DNA of 64,000 nucleotides. Origin: Microbacterium oryzae. GTDB taxonomy: Bacteria; Actinomycetota; Actinomycetes; Actinomycetales; Microbacteriaceae. This document shows positions 14,798 through 22,811 of the stretch, one piece after another (position 1 is the first letter of the stretch; each line of letters starts with the position of its first letter). The stretch is taken from assembly GCF_030406385.1 (NCBI RefSeq), contig NZ_JAUEPM010000003.1, positions 62,001 through 126,000 on the forward strand, given 5' to 3'. Below the pieces are notes generated by a model. That model saw only the letters and a list, made by a program, of their open reading frames with translations, made no database searches and was not told where the DNA came from. Made by a program: the position numbers and the translations under genes.

Positions 14798-15090
14798 TGC
14801 TCGCCCTCGTCATCGTCCTCAATCACCAGATGCATGCGCAGTGGCTTGTCCGGCCCGAAGCGGTACACGTCGGGGTAGAGGTCGCTGAGCAGACGGCCAT
14901 TGAATGTCTCGCTCAGCGCGCGCCTCATGCTGCCGAGGTCCGGGAACGAGTGCATCTCGAGTTCAGGATTCTCGCGGGTGCCCTTCAGCGTGGCGTACCC
15001 GTAGGGGCGCTCGGGGTCAAGCCCAATCACCACGGCCTCAACTGCCTGCGACAGGTGCTGGTGGTACACGCTGATGTTGATGTCGCTCAC
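14794..15090 (-). CDS. Hypothetical protein (98 aa)
   Basis: The protein starts MSDINISVYHQHLSQAVEAV and ends VIEDDDEGEQ. Content such as EAVVIGLDPERPYGYATLKG and FGPDKPLRMHLVIEDDD suggests a small alpha/beta protein with an acidic tail. No family recognised. It overlaps the prim-pol gene downstream and the 71-codon gene upstream, so it is part of the replication operon. It could be an accessory factor of the primase or a small regulator. Confidence 0.6.
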   Translation of the reverse strand: MSDINISVYHQHLSQAVEAVVIGLDPERPYGYATLKGTRENPELEMHSFPDLGSMRRALSETFNGRLLSDLYPDVYRFGPDKPLRMHLVIEDDDEGEQ

Positions 15091-15302
15091 CGGATACCCC
15101 CACGCAGCAGGGCGCTCAAGCGCTTGACCTGATTCGGGGTGAGCGGCGGGGCCTTATCTAGATTGCGCTGGATCGCCTCAGCGATCTTCGCTTCGGCCAG
15201 ATCGCGGCGTCCCTTGGCTTCGCGCTCGGGGTCGGCGGTGCGCGGGCCGACCATGATGTCGGACCGCGCCTTATGTACGGTCGGGGATTCGGAGGAAGAC
15301 AA
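15087..15302 (-). CDS. Hypothetical basic protein (71 aa)
   Basis: Charged, mainly helical, with RRDLAEAKIAEAIQRNLDKA and a C-terminal LTPNQVKRLSALLRGG that could be a short DNA- or protein-binding helix pair. The start appears to be TTG at 15302, with an AGGAG site about 9 nt upstream; an internal ATG (residue 17, MVGP) is the alternative. It begins the operon 71-aa, 98-aa, prim-pol. I do not recognise a family. Confidence 0.55.
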   Translation of the reverse strand: MSSSESPTVHKARSDIMVGPRTADPEREAKGRRDLAEAKIAEAIQRNLDKAPPLTPNQVKRLSALLRGGIR

Positions 15303-15436
15303 CGGAAAGGCTCCTACAGCGGGCGGCGCGCAAGCGCGCCTGTCGTGGAGGTTCCCGCTGAGGAGCCTGATGTCTTTTCAGTTAGAAGCCGACTTACCCG
15401 TCAGTGCGGGTCGTGAAGACCGAGTAGGTGGAGGCG

Positions 15437-15727
15437 TTAGCCGAGGGTGATTTCCGACTCTCCCTTGGCGCGGGCCGCGTCCAGGAGTGAGTGTAGCCGT
15501 TCCTGCGTGACCTCCGCGCCGCACGGGAACTTGTACCGAAGATGTATCTCGCCGTCCGCGTGCTCTTCTGAATCTTCCCAAATGAGTGCGAATTCCTCAC
15601 CGAGGGTTGGCTTGTAACTCGGCAACGGCTTCCACGCACCGTTCACCCTGTCGGTGAATCGCGACAGAAGGCGCGCGTCGTGATCGTGCCCTGAAGCGCG
15701 GCAGACGATATTGACTGTGAATGCCAT
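15437..15727 (-). CDS. Hypothetical protein (96 aa), probably leaderless
   Basis: The protein starts MAFTVNIVCRASGHDHDARL and contains EEFALIWEDSEEHADGE and a C-terminal helical AARAKGESEITLG. No family recognised. I chose the ATG at 15727 because a CATAAT -10-like hexamer ends 7 nt upstream with no ribosome-binding site, the pattern of leaderless actinobacterial mRNAs. The open frame continues 28 codons upstream with no ribosome-binding site. It lies between the integrase gene and the replication operon. Confidence 0.55.
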   Translation of the reverse strand: MAFTVNIVCRASGHDHDARLLSRFTDRVNGAWKPLPSYKPTLGEEFALIWEDSEEHADGEIHLRYKFPCGAEVTQERLHSLLDAARAKGESEITLG

Positions 15728-15888
15728 GTACGCTATTATGCCCGGTCCGACTTGCCTAGCAGCTATCTGGCCGTAATGCGGCGTGTTTGGCTCTGTGCCG
15801 TATCGGGGCACCGGAGTCGGTGGTAAGCACCGAGACGGCCCTTACGACGGGCGAGGACGGCCACAGAGCCAGCCGCCGGGAGTTGGGC

Positions 15889-17352
15889 TTAGTGCCGGGC
15901 CTTCGGCGTAACGGTCACGCGGCGCATACCGTGCCCGCTGCCCTTGCCGCCCGGCGCGACCGTGATATCGAGCTTGGCCCGGACTACTTCGCGCCGGGTG
16001 TCGGCTGGAAGCGCGTCCCACGTGTCGCGGATGGCGCTGCCGCGCGCCTCGTCATCTGCAGGGGCGTCCAGCAAGATGTCGCGCACGGCGTCTTGCAGGG
16101 CGGACACAACGTCAGCCGCACTACGCCGGGACAGCGCCTCGGACAGCTCAGCGTCTGCAACTTCGTGCTCCTTCGCCAGCGTGGCGATGCGCGACGCCAG
16201 GTGGACGCGATCAGCACCCGGCAGCAGGTACAGGTCTTGCGCGGCTCGGCGCTCGTCCTCAATCCGGCTCAGCTCTGCGCGCGCCTTGATCACATCGGCG
16301 GCCTCGGGTGTCGAATCGACCTCGCCCCGCAGAGCGTCCGCGATGAGCGCTGCCATCACTTCCAACACGATGCCCTCTTCAACGGCGCTCGCGACGATCT
16401 GCGCGTGTCGGCCCTCGCGCTTGGCCCCGGTCTTCGCAGCAAGCCGCAGCACCCGACAGGCGTAAGCCGGTGACCCGATCCCACCCGACCACGACGTGCC
16501 CACCAGCATCGGCGCGCCGCAGGTGCAGGCCATCACGCCGGAAAGCCACCTCTCCCCCGATGCAGGACCGTGCTGCGCACGGGTCCGGTCGCTCAGCAGC
16601 GCGCCGACCGCCTCCCAGGTTTCCATATCCACGATAGGCACGATCTGGCTCTCGGGCTGGCGCTCCCCGCGCACGACCAGAATGCCCGCGTTGCGCTCGC
16701 GGAGCAGCGCCCGCCGCACCTCGGTCCCGGTCCAGGCGTTGCCGCGCGCCGTCGTCACTCGGGCCTCGTTCCATGCGCGGGTGAGCGAGCGGATGGTGCC
16801 ACCGCGCAACACGTGCGAATAGCCCTCGCGTAGGAGGTCCGCCTCGATCGAGTGCGGGGTGATGCCGTCAATCTCATATCCGAACACCCGCGGCCGACCG
16901 TGCGGCTGACCCTTCGCCGCGCGCTGCTCGCTGGCGCGCCGCTGGCGTTCGGTCTTCCGGCGGACCTCGAACCGGGCGATGGCTGCCAGCATGGTGGCCC
17001 GGAACTCACCGTCAGCCGTCGTCAGGTCAATCTCGCCGTCCACCGTAACCACGCGCACGCCCAGTTCGATGAGCTTGGCGAGGTCCTGGATACTCCGCAC
17101 CAGCCGGTCAACGTCCACCCCGACGACGACCTGAACCTTGCCAGCCTTGATGTCACCTAGCAGCGCGTTCCACCGGGTGCCAGAGCCGCGCTCGGAGGAA
17201 GCCGACGTGGCATCATCGGCGTAGTCGCCCACCAGCGTCCAATTGCGCGCCGCGATCAGGGCGTGCGTGCGGGCTAGTCCCCGCTCAATCCCCTCGGGGG
17301 CGCGCCGCGATTGCCGTACGTAGGCGGCAGCGAGGTATGACTGAAAGGACAT
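15889..17352 (-). CDS. int: Large serine integrase of the element
   Basis: A 487-residue protein. The N-terminal resolvase-type domain has AAAYVRQSR with the nucleophile S15, GVDVDRLVRSIQDL and EVRRKTERQRRASEQRAAKG at the long E-helix. A recombinase domain follows (GRPRVFGYEIDG onward), then a zinc-ribbon region (ACTCGAPM and YACRVL; only three Cys are visible, so a His such as in GRHAQ may replace the fourth) and a coiled-coil (about 350-430). The ATG is 15 bp from the attR core, as usual for int-attP. It should catalyse integration into and, with a directionality factor not identified here, excision from comM. Confidence 0.95.
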   Translation of the reverse strand: MSFQSYLAAAYVRQSRRAPEGIERGLARTHALIAARNWTLVGDYADDATSASSERGSGTRWNALLGDIKAGKVQVVVGVDVDRLVRSIQDLAKLIELGVRVVTVDGEIDLTTADGEFRATMLAAIARFEVRRKTERQRRASEQRAAKGQPHGRPRVFGYEIDGITPHSIEADLLREGYSHVLRGGTIRSLTRAWNEARVTTARGNAWTGTEVRRALLRERNAGILVVRGERQPESQIVPIVDMETWEAVGALLSDRTRAQHGPASGERWLSGVMACTCGAPMLVGTSWSGGIGSPAYACRVLRLAAKTGAKREGRHAQIVASAVEEGIVLEVMAALIADALRGEVDSTPEAADVIKARAELSRIEDERRAAQDLYLLPGADRVHLASRIATLAKEHEVADAELSEALSRRSAADVVSALQDAVRDILLDAPADDEARGSAIRDTWDALPADTRREVVRAKLDITVAPGGKGSGHGMRRVTVTPKARH

Positions 17353-17620
17353 GCCACAAGCATACTTTCGCCAGGTCGAAGCCGGTTCCCTGCTTGGGCA
17401 ATCCTGCCGGCGACAGGTTCACAGTGAGCCGCCGATACGGCAGCGGCAGCCCGCTGTTCTCGCAGGCGTTGCCGACCCGCCGCGCCGCCTCGCCCAGTGC
17501 CCGATCGGCGAGGCCGATGATGCGGATGTCCGGCTGGTGCGCGGTGACGTCGGCCTCCACCTCCACCACCTCGCCGCGCAGGCCGGTGAGCGCGACCGCC
17601 CAGGTGCGAGCGACGCTCAT
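17285..17620 (-). pseudogene. comM: comM (yifB) 5' fragment
   Basis: The frame starts MSVARTWAVALTGLRGEVVEV and continues through DIRIIGLADRALGEAARRV and RLTVNLSPAGLPKQGTGFDLA, the Lon-protease-like N-terminal domain of ComM. At 17369 it passes into the element and adds 27 foreign residues before a stop at 17285. The ATG at 17620 overlaps the yraN stop (ATGA). The fragment cannot act as a helicase without the AAA+ part at 2272-3552. Its transcript would run directly into the integrase gene on the same strand. Confidence 0.92.
17368..17374. other. attR: attR core
   Basis: TCGCCAG, identical to 3546-3552. On its right is comM coding for GTGFDL, on its left element DNA beginning with the integrase upstream region. 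Recombination between the two cores would restore comM exactly in frame. Confidence 0.85.
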
Positions 17621-17979
17621 CGCAGGTCCTCGAGATGCTCCAGCACGCCGCAGCGCGGATCGGGGCCGACGATGCCCACGGCATCGACATGCAGGCTGCG
17701 CCGGTCGAGCGCCCCGGGATGCGCCTGCGCCCACGTCGCCGCGAGGCGCCACAGCCGCTTGAGCTTGCGTGCATCGACGGCCTCGAACGGATGGCCGTAG
17801 CCGGTTCCCGAGCGCGTCTTCACCTCGACGACGGCGAGGCGCTCCCCTCGGCACGCGACGATGTCGATCTCACCGGCAGCGCAGCGCCAGTTGCGGTCGA
17901 GGATCTCGTATCCCTCGGACGCGAGGTATCGCGCCGCGCGCTCCTCACCGGCTCGACCCAGCTCGTCTTTGCGTGCCAT
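17617..17979 (-). CDS. yraN: YraN/UPF0102 nuclease-like protein
   Basis: A 120-residue protein with GRAGEERAARYLASEGYEIL, DRNWRCAAGEIDIVACRGERLAVVEVKTRSG (split by strands) and AVDARKLKRLWRLA. E/D and the EVK motif match the PD-(D/E)XK fold of UPF0102, a family with uncertain function linked to recombination or transformation by its constant place near comM and dprA. The stop overlaps the comM start. It is the first gene in the broken yraN-comM-dprA operon. Confidence 0.92.
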   Translation of the reverse strand: MARKDELGRAGEERAARYLASEGYEILDRNWRCAAGEIDIVACRGERLAVVEVKTRSGTGYGHPFEAVDARKLKRLWRLAATWAQAHPGALDRRSLHVDAVGIVGPDPRCGVLEHLEDLR

Positions 17980-18099
17980 GACGGCAGACTGCCCGGCCGC
18001 CTGGCCCCGCGGCGGACGCCTCCCTCATCCGTGGATGGGGTGCGGCGCGGCGCACCCCTGTGCAGACGGCGAAGCGCGAACCAGCGCCGCCGCGGAAGA

Positions 18100-18432
18100 C
18101 TACTGGCCGTCGATGGAGAGCTCGTCGGGCAGCTCGAAGTCGCGCCGCGAGAGCTCCTCGATGTTGACGTCCTTGAACGTCAGCACGCGCACCGACTTCA
18201 CGAACCGGTCAGACCGGTAGATGTCCCAGACCCAGACGTCCTTCATCGTGAGCTCGAAGTAGAAGTCGGTCTCGGTGTCGTGACGCACGACGTCGACCTC
18301 GTTGGCCAGGTAGAAGCGCCGCTCGGTCTCGATCACGAACTGGAACTGGGAGACCACGTCCCGGTACTCGCGGAACAGCGCCAGCTCGAGTTCGCGGTCG
18401 TAATCCTCGAAGACATCGTCATCCATGGTCAT
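18100..18432 (-). CDS. DUF2469 family protein
   Basis: A 110-residue acidic protein starting MTMDDDVFEDYDRELELALF, with YDRELELALFREYRDVVSQF and DFYFELTMKDVWVWDIYRSDRF, as in the DUF2469 family, restricted to actinobacteria and conserved between rnhB and yraN. Function unknown. The start may be the third codon (MDDD). The 120 bp between it and yraN hold nothing recognisable. Confidence 0.9.
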   Translation of the reverse strand: MTMDDDVFEDYDRELELALFREYRDVVSQFQFVIETERRFYLANEVDVVRHDTETDFYFELTMKDVWVWDIYRSDRFVKSVRVLTFKDVNIEELSRRDFELPDELSIDGQ

Positions 18433-18477
18433 CCCATCCTAGGCGTTCGCCGCGACGTCCCGCGTCGACGGCGGCGC

Positions 18478-19137
18478 TCAGAAGAGGGCGGGCGCGTCGG
18501 CGATCGCCCAGGAGTGACGGTGGTGCGTGCTCAGGCCATGATCTCGGATGGCCGAACGGTGCGTCGCGCTCGCGTAGCCCTTGTTGCTCGCCCACTCGTA
18601 CGCGGGCGCGTCGTCGTGCAGCCGCACCATGAGGTCGTCGCGGGCGACCTTCGCGAGCACGGATGCCGCCGCCAGCGACGCGCAGTCCCGGTCGCCCTTG
18701 ATGACCGTGCGAACGTCGAGTCCGCCTCCGCGCACCGGGCTGATGTAGTCGTGGTTGCCGTCGAGCAGCACGACGCCGGCAGCGGGCGCGTAGCCCTGCG
18801 CCTCGAGGGCCGCCAGCGCGCGCACCGCCGCGAGCCCGAGCGCGCGGATGATGCCGACCTCGTCCACCTCGGCGGCGGTGGCCCAGCCCAGTGCGCTCGC
18901 TCGCACCCACGCGGCGGCTCGCTGAGCCACGTCCGCCCGGCGCCCTGCCGGCACGAGCTTCGAGTCGCGCAGGCCGTCGGGCACTGGCGACGCGACGGCT
19001 TGAGCGTCCACGACGGAGGCTCCGATGGTGACCGGGCCCGCCAGCGCGCCGCGGCCGACCTCGTCCAGTCCGAACACGAGGGGCCTCTCCGTCAGCAGCG
19101 CGCGCTCCTGATCGAGAGTGGGGGCGGCGACGGTCAT
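18478..19137 (-). CDS. rnhB: Ribonuclease HII
   Basis: A 219-residue protein that removes ribonucleotides and RNA from RNA-DNA hybrids. The DEVGRGALAGP motif near residue 25 carries the first two acidic residues, LLDGNHDY the third and KGDRDCASLAAASVLAKVARD the fourth. CASVAHRSAI-type sequence follows near the end (ASATHRSAIRDHGLS). The ATG at 19137 overlaps the lepB stop by 4 bp, so both are made together. The longer open frame upstream is the lepB shadow. Confidence 0.95.
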   Translation of the reverse strand: MTVAAPTLDQERALLTERPLVFGLDEVGRGALAGPVTIGASVVDAQAVASPVPDGLRDSKLVPAGRRADVAQRAAAWVRASALGWATAAEVDEVGIIRALGLAAVRALAALEAQGYAPAAGVVLLDGNHDYISPVRGGGLDVRTVIKGDRDCASLAAASVLAKVARDDLMVRLHDDAPAYEWASNKGYASATHRSAIRDHGLSTHHRHSWAIADAPALF

Positions 19138-19901
19138 CGTGCCGCGCTCGCCTTCTGCTCCTCGCGCTCCTCCTCGTGCTCGGGGATGCCGCGGAACACC
19201 TCGTGATGGCCGTCGATGAGCCCGAAGCGCTCGAGCGGCCAGGTGGTGAGGAACACGCGGCCGACGACGTTCTCCAGCGGCACGAAGCCCCCGCCCGGCT
19301 GGTCCATGTTGAAGCGGGCGTCCCGGGAGTTGTCGCGGTTGTCGCCGAGCACCCAGAGCGCGCCATCCGGCACCTGCACGTCGAACGGCTCGTTCGACGC
19401 TGCGGTGTCTCCCACCGGCAGTTTGAGATAGTCCAGCTCGTCTACGGCGACGCCGTTGACGGAGATTTGGCCGAGCGCGTTGCAGCACTCCACGTGGTCA
19501 CCGGGCATGCCGACGATGCGCTTGACGAGGTGGTCGTCGGAGTCGCCCGCGGAGAGGCCCACGGTCGTCAGCAGGTGGTCGACGGCCTCGACGATCGGCG
19601 CGCGCGGCGCGGGAGCGGACTGCCCTTCGAGCCATCCGCCCGGGTCCTCGAAGACGACGATGTCTCCGCGCTCGTATCCCGTCCACATCGGCGTGAGCTC
19701 GTCGACGAGGATGCGGTCGTCGACCTGCAGCGTGTTCTCCATCGACCCGGAGGGGATGAAGAACGACCGGACGACGAACGTCTTGATGAGGAACGACACC
19801 ACGAGCGCGATGACCACGATGAGGGCGATGTCGCGCAGGAAGGTGAGGAATCCGCGTCCGCGCCGCGTCGGCCGCGCCGCGGTCGTGATGTCGGTGGTCA
19901 T
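19134..19901 (-). CDS. lepB: Signal peptidase I
   Basis: A 255-residue protein with one N-terminal membrane helix (about 22-41, DIALIVVIALVVSFLIKTF) and the type I motifs: SGSMENTL with the nucleophile Ser near 54, RGDIVVFEDP, LVKRIVGMPGDHVE with the general-base Lys, and LGDNRDNSRDARF. It cleaves signal peptides on the outer face of the membrane. A charged C-terminal tail (EHEEEREEQKA) follows the catalytic domain. It is located between rplS and rnhB, the usual actinobacterial place. Confidence 0.95.
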   Translation of the reverse strand: MTTDITTAARPTRRGRGFLTFLRDIALIVVIALVVSFLIKTFVVRSFFIPSGSMENTLQVDDRILVDELTPMWTGYERGDIVVFEDPGGWLEGQSAPAPRAPIVEAVDHLLTTVGLSAGDSDDHLVKRIVGMPGDHVECCNALGQISVNGVAVDELDYLKLPVGDTAASNEPFDVQVPDGALWVLGDNRDNSRDARFNMDQPGGGFVPLENVVGRVFLTTWPLERFGLIDGHHEVFRGIPEHEEEREEQKASAAR

Positions 19902-19960
19902 GGGGTCCTTCGCATCCGCGCCGCCGCGTTGCGGAGGCGTCGATCCAGGTTCTCACGAAC

Positions 19961-19996
19961 GCAGACACCCCGTGCCGAGGGGCACGGGGTGTCTGC
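19961..19996 (-). terminator. rplS terminator, very strong hairpin
   Basis: GCAGACACCCCGTGCC (19961-19976) and its exact complement (19981-19996) form a 16-bp perfect stem with loop GAGG. It lies between rplS and lepB, both on the minus strand. Confidence 0.85.
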
Positions 19997-20011
19997 GCGA
20001 AGAGGTCGCGA

Positions 20012-20362
20012 TCAGCGGCTCTCGCGCTTCTCCTTGATCTTCGCCTTCTTGCCGCGCAGCTCGCGCAGGTAGTACAGCTTCGCGCGACGGACGTCACCGC
20101 GGGTGACGACCTCGATGCGGTCGAGGACGGGCGAGTGCACGGGGAACGTGCGCTCCACGCCGACCTGGAAGCTGATCTTGCGGACCGTGAAGGTCTCGCG
20201 CACACCGGATCCCTGGCGGCGGATGACGACGCCCTGGAACACCTGAACACGCGAGCGGTTGCCCTCGACGATGTTCACGTGCACCTTGACGGTGTCACCG
20301 GGGCCGAACGCGGGGACGTCCGAGCGGAGCGAGGCCGCGTCGACGGCGTCGAGAATGTGCAT
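20012..20362 (-). CDS. rplS: 50S ribosomal protein L19
   Basis: A 116-residue protein starting [20 protein letters not shown]. The L19 signature is clear: [45 protein letters not shown] (split), [10 protein letters not shown] and [20 protein letters not shown]. It sits at the 30S-50S interface. It is transcribed singly, with a strong terminator after it. The 228 bp between it and the divergent map gene hold the promoters of both but no recognised operator. Confidence 0.97.
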   Translation of the reverse strand: MHILDAVDAASLRSDVPAFGPGDTVKVHVNIVEGNRSRVQVFQGVVIRRQGSGVRETFTVRKISFQVGVERTFPVHSPVLDRIEVVTRGDVRRAKLYYLRELRGKKAKIKEKRESR

Positions 20363-20590
20363 GACGGTTCTCTTCCTGCGGCCGCCTCAGGTCGACCGCC
20401 TTCGAAAATGGGGTATCGCGTGTGCGGTGGGATCCGGTTGCGGACCCTCGGCTCCCCTGTGGCAGAGCGCGAAACGCGCGCGCCGACAGGCGCGGGCGTC
20501 ACAGCACGACTCTCCATTGTCGCACACCGACATCGGCCATCCGTCACGCTGGTGCGGGAGAGAATGGAGGTCCGACTGGAAGGACACCCC

Positions 20591-21367
20591 ATGATCGAAC
20601 TGCGCACCCCGGCCGAGATCGAGCAGATGCGCCCGGCCGGCCGGTTCGTCGCCGAGACCCTTGCCACCCTGAAGGACGAGACGCGCGTGGGCACGAACCT
20701 GCTGGCGATCGACCGCCGAGCGCACGAGCTCATCCGTCGCGCAGGCGCCGAGTCGTGCTACATCGACTACCACCCGTCCTTCGGCGCCAGCCCGTTCGGC
20801 AAGGTCATCTGCACCTCCATCAACGACGCGGTCCTCCACGGCCTCCCCCACGACTACGCGCTGCGCGACGGCGACCTCGTCACGCTCGACTTCGCCGTCG
20901 CCATCGACGGCTGGGTGGCGGACTCCGCGGTCTCGTTCGTCGTCGGCACGCCGCGCGACGAGGACCTGAAGCTCATCGACACCACGGAGCGGGCCCTGGA
21001 CGCGGCGATCGCCGTCGCCACGGTCGGCAACCGCATCGGCGACATCTCGGCCGCCATCGCCGCCGTCGCTCACGGCGAGCGTCTGTCGATCAACACGGAC
21101 TTCGGCGGGCACGGCGTCGGCCGCGTCATGCACGGCGACCCGCACGTGCCGAACGACGGCCGCCCGGGCCGCGGCTTCCCGTTGAAGCCGGGCCTCGTCA
21201 TCGCGATCGAGCCGTGGTTCCTGCAGACGACCGATGAGCTGGTGACCGACCCGGATGGCTGGACGCTGCGCAGCGTCGACGGCTCGCGCGGTGCGCACAG
21301 CGAGCACACCATCGCCATCACCGAGGACGGGCCCGTCGTCCTCACCGACCGGTCGCACCTGTCCTGA
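20591..21367 (+). CDS. map: Type I methionine aminopeptidase
   Basis: A 258-residue protein starting MIELRTPAEIEQMRPAGRFV. Metal ligands are in DLVTLDFAVAIDGWVADSA (two Asp), GGHGVGRVMHGDPHVPN (His), AIEPWFLQT (Glu) and RGAHSEHTIAITEDG (Glu). It removes the initiator Met from nascent proteins. It lacks the long N-terminal SH3-binding extension of some actinobacterial MAPs. The ATG at 20591 follows a GGAAGGA site. A chelatase gene follows by 11 bp. Confidence 0.95.
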   Translation: MIELRTPAEIEQMRPAGRFVAETLATLKDETRVGTNLLAIDRRAHELIRRAGAESCYIDYHPSFGASPFGKVICTSINDAVLHGLPHDYALRDGDLVTLDFAVAIDGWVADSAVSFVVGTPRDEDLKLIDTTERALDAAIAVATVGNRIGDISAAIAAVAHGERLSINTDFGGHGVGRVMHGDPHVPNDGRPGRGFPLKPGLVIAIEPWFLQTTDELVTDPDGWTLRSVDGSRGAHSEHTIAITEDGPVVLTDRSHLS

Positions 21368-21378
21368 GGACTGCTCCG

Positions 21379-22074
21379 ATGACGACCCTCATCGCCTGCT
21401 CGCACGGGACCCGCTTCGAGGAGGGGCGCACAACCATCCGCGCGCTCGTCGAGGAGGTGCGCGCGCTCCTTCCCGGCGTGCGCGTCGAGCAGGCGTTCGT
21501 CGACGTCGAGCAGCCCGAGGTCGCGGATGTCGTCGCTCGCGCGGCGGCCGACGGGCCGGCGGTCGTCGTCCCGCTGCTGCTGTCGACCGGGTTCCACACC
21601 GAGGTGGATGTCGCGCGGGCCGCGCGTCCGTTCCCTCACGTCGTGCAGGCGCCGCCCCTCGGGCCGCACGATCTGCTCGCCGAGGTGCTCGCCTCGCGCC
21701 TGGCCGAGGCCGACGCGGGCGCTCACGAGGGCGACCACGTCGTGCTCGCCGCGGCCGGCTCGAGCAAGCCGGAGGCCGCGCTCGATGTCGAGGAGGTCGC
21801 CGTGCGTCTGCGGCGCCTGATCTCCGCCCCGGTGTCGGTCGGCTACGCGGCCGGCGCGGAGCCGCGCATCCCCGATGCCATCGCCGCCGCTCGTGCCGCC
21901 GGCGCGGAGCGCGTCGTCGCCGCGAGCTACGTCCTCGCGCCGGGATTCTTCGCCGACGTCGTGCGCGATGCGGGGGCGGATGTCGTCACCGCGCCTCTCG
22001 GCGCCGATCGCCGCGTCGCCGAGATCGTCGCGGAACGCTATCGCGCGGGCGTCGCGCAGCTCGCGCGCGCTTGA
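21379..22074 (+). CDS. CbiX/SirB-like chelatase (sirohydrochlorin or precorrin type)
   Basis: A 231-residue protein with two tandem half-domains: TLIACSHGTRFEEGR (His near residue 8) and VVLAAAGSSKPEAALDVE, with VVVPLLLSTGFHTEVDVA (second His) and VAASYVLAPGFFADVVRDAGA. Class II chelatases insert Co or Fe into sirohydrochlorin using such His residues. The second half lost its His (AAAGSSKPE), typical for single-chain forms. No other tetrapyrrole gene is nearby, so the metal and pathway are uncertain. Confidence 0.82.
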   Translation: MTTLIACSHGTRFEEGRTTIRALVEEVRALLPGVRVEQAFVDVEQPEVADVVARAAADGPAVVVPLLLSTGFHTEVDVARAARPFPHVVQAPPLGPHDLLAEVLASRLAEADAGAHEGDHVVLAAAGSSKPEAALDVEEVAVRLRRLISAPVSVGYAAGAEPRIPDAIAAARAAGAERVVAASYVLAPGFFADVVRDAGADVVTAPLGADRRVAEIVAERYRAGVAQLARA

Positions 22075-22081
22075 CGCGCGC

Positions 22082-22780
22082 TCAGCTCTCGCCGCGCAGG
22101 TCCTCGGGAAGCAGGTCAGGACGCAACCGCCGCGTGCGCTCGAGGCTCTGCTCGCGGCGCCACCTCTCGACGGCCCCGTGGTTGCCGCTGAGCAGCACGG
22201 GCGGCACGACGTGCCCGCGCCAGGAGGCCGGCTTGGTGTAGATCGGGTACTCGAGGAGCCCGATCTCGTGGGACTCCTCGACGAGGCTGTCGGGGTTGCC
22301 GACGACGCCGGGCACGAGCCGCGCGACGGCCTCGATCATCGCCATCGCCGCGACCTCGCCCCCGTTGAGCACGTAGTCCCCCAGGCTCAGGAGACGCACA
22401 CGGCCGCGCGCCGCGTAGTGGTCGACGACCCGCTGGTCGATCCCCTCGTAGCGGCCGCAGGCGAAGACGATCTGGCTCTCGTCGGCGAGCTCGCGCGCGA
22501 CGCGCTGCGTGAACCGCTCCCCCGCCGGGGACGGCACGATGAGCACCGCGTCCTCGCCGAGCACGGCGTCGAGCGTCTCGCCCCACGGCTCAGGCTTCAT
22601 CACCATGCCGGCGCCGCCGCCGTACGGCGTGTCGTCGACGGTCCGGTGCCTGTCGTGGGCCGCGTCGCGCAGGTCGTGCACGCGCACGTCGAGGAGCCCG
22701 CGGTCGCGCGCCTTCCCGATGAGGGAGACGTCCAGCACGTCGAAGAACGCCGGGAAGATGGTGACGATGTCGACGCGCAT
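22082..22780 (-). CDS. trmD: tRNA (guanine-N1)-methyltransferase TrmD
   Basis: A 232-residue protein starting [20 protein letters not shown]. Knot-type SPOUT features are visible: [56 protein letters not shown] and [16 protein letters not shown]. It methylates G37 of tRNAs that read CNN codons, which prevents frameshifting. It lies at the end of the rpsP-khpA-rimM-trmD cluster. Confidence 0.97.
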   Translation of the reverse strand: MRVDIVTIFPAFFDVLDVSLIGKARDRGLLDVRVHDLRDAAHDRHRTVDDTPYGGGAGMVMKPEPWGETLDAVLGEDAVLIVPSPAGERFTQRVARELADESQIVFACGRYEGIDQRVVDHYAARGRVRLLSLGDYVLNGGEVAAMAMIEAVARLVPGVVGNPDSLVEESHEIGLLEYPIYTKPASWRGHVVPPVLLSGNHGAVERWRREQSLERTRRLRPDLLPEDLRGES

Positions 22781-22811
22781 CCCTCCAGTCTAGAAGAGGG
22801 ATGGCCCGGCT

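Larger units (their letters stand above)
3546..17374. mobile_element. 13.8-kb integrative element inserted in comM by a large serine integrase
   Basis: The two halves of comM lie at the outer sides of this interval. Both boundaries carry the 7-bp sequence TCGCCAG (3546-3552 and 17368-17374). Joining the comM parts at one copy gives an exact 1527-nt frame whose junction reads FDLAIAVAALA, as expected for ComM. The interior is less GC-rich than the flanks. Cargo includes a serine integrase, a prim-pol/RepA-like protein, a WhiB-like protein, a resolvase, a TIR protein, a nuclease-like pair and a C-protein module. No structural phage or conjugation genes were recognised. It is best described as a phage-satellite-like or integrative replicative element. 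Confidence 0.93.

Noticed and set aside
18419..19366. 315-residue Arg-rich reverse-strand protein overlapping rnhB
   Set aside because: A frame shadow of rnhB and lepB in GC-rich DNA; Arg/Ala/Pro-rich with no domain.
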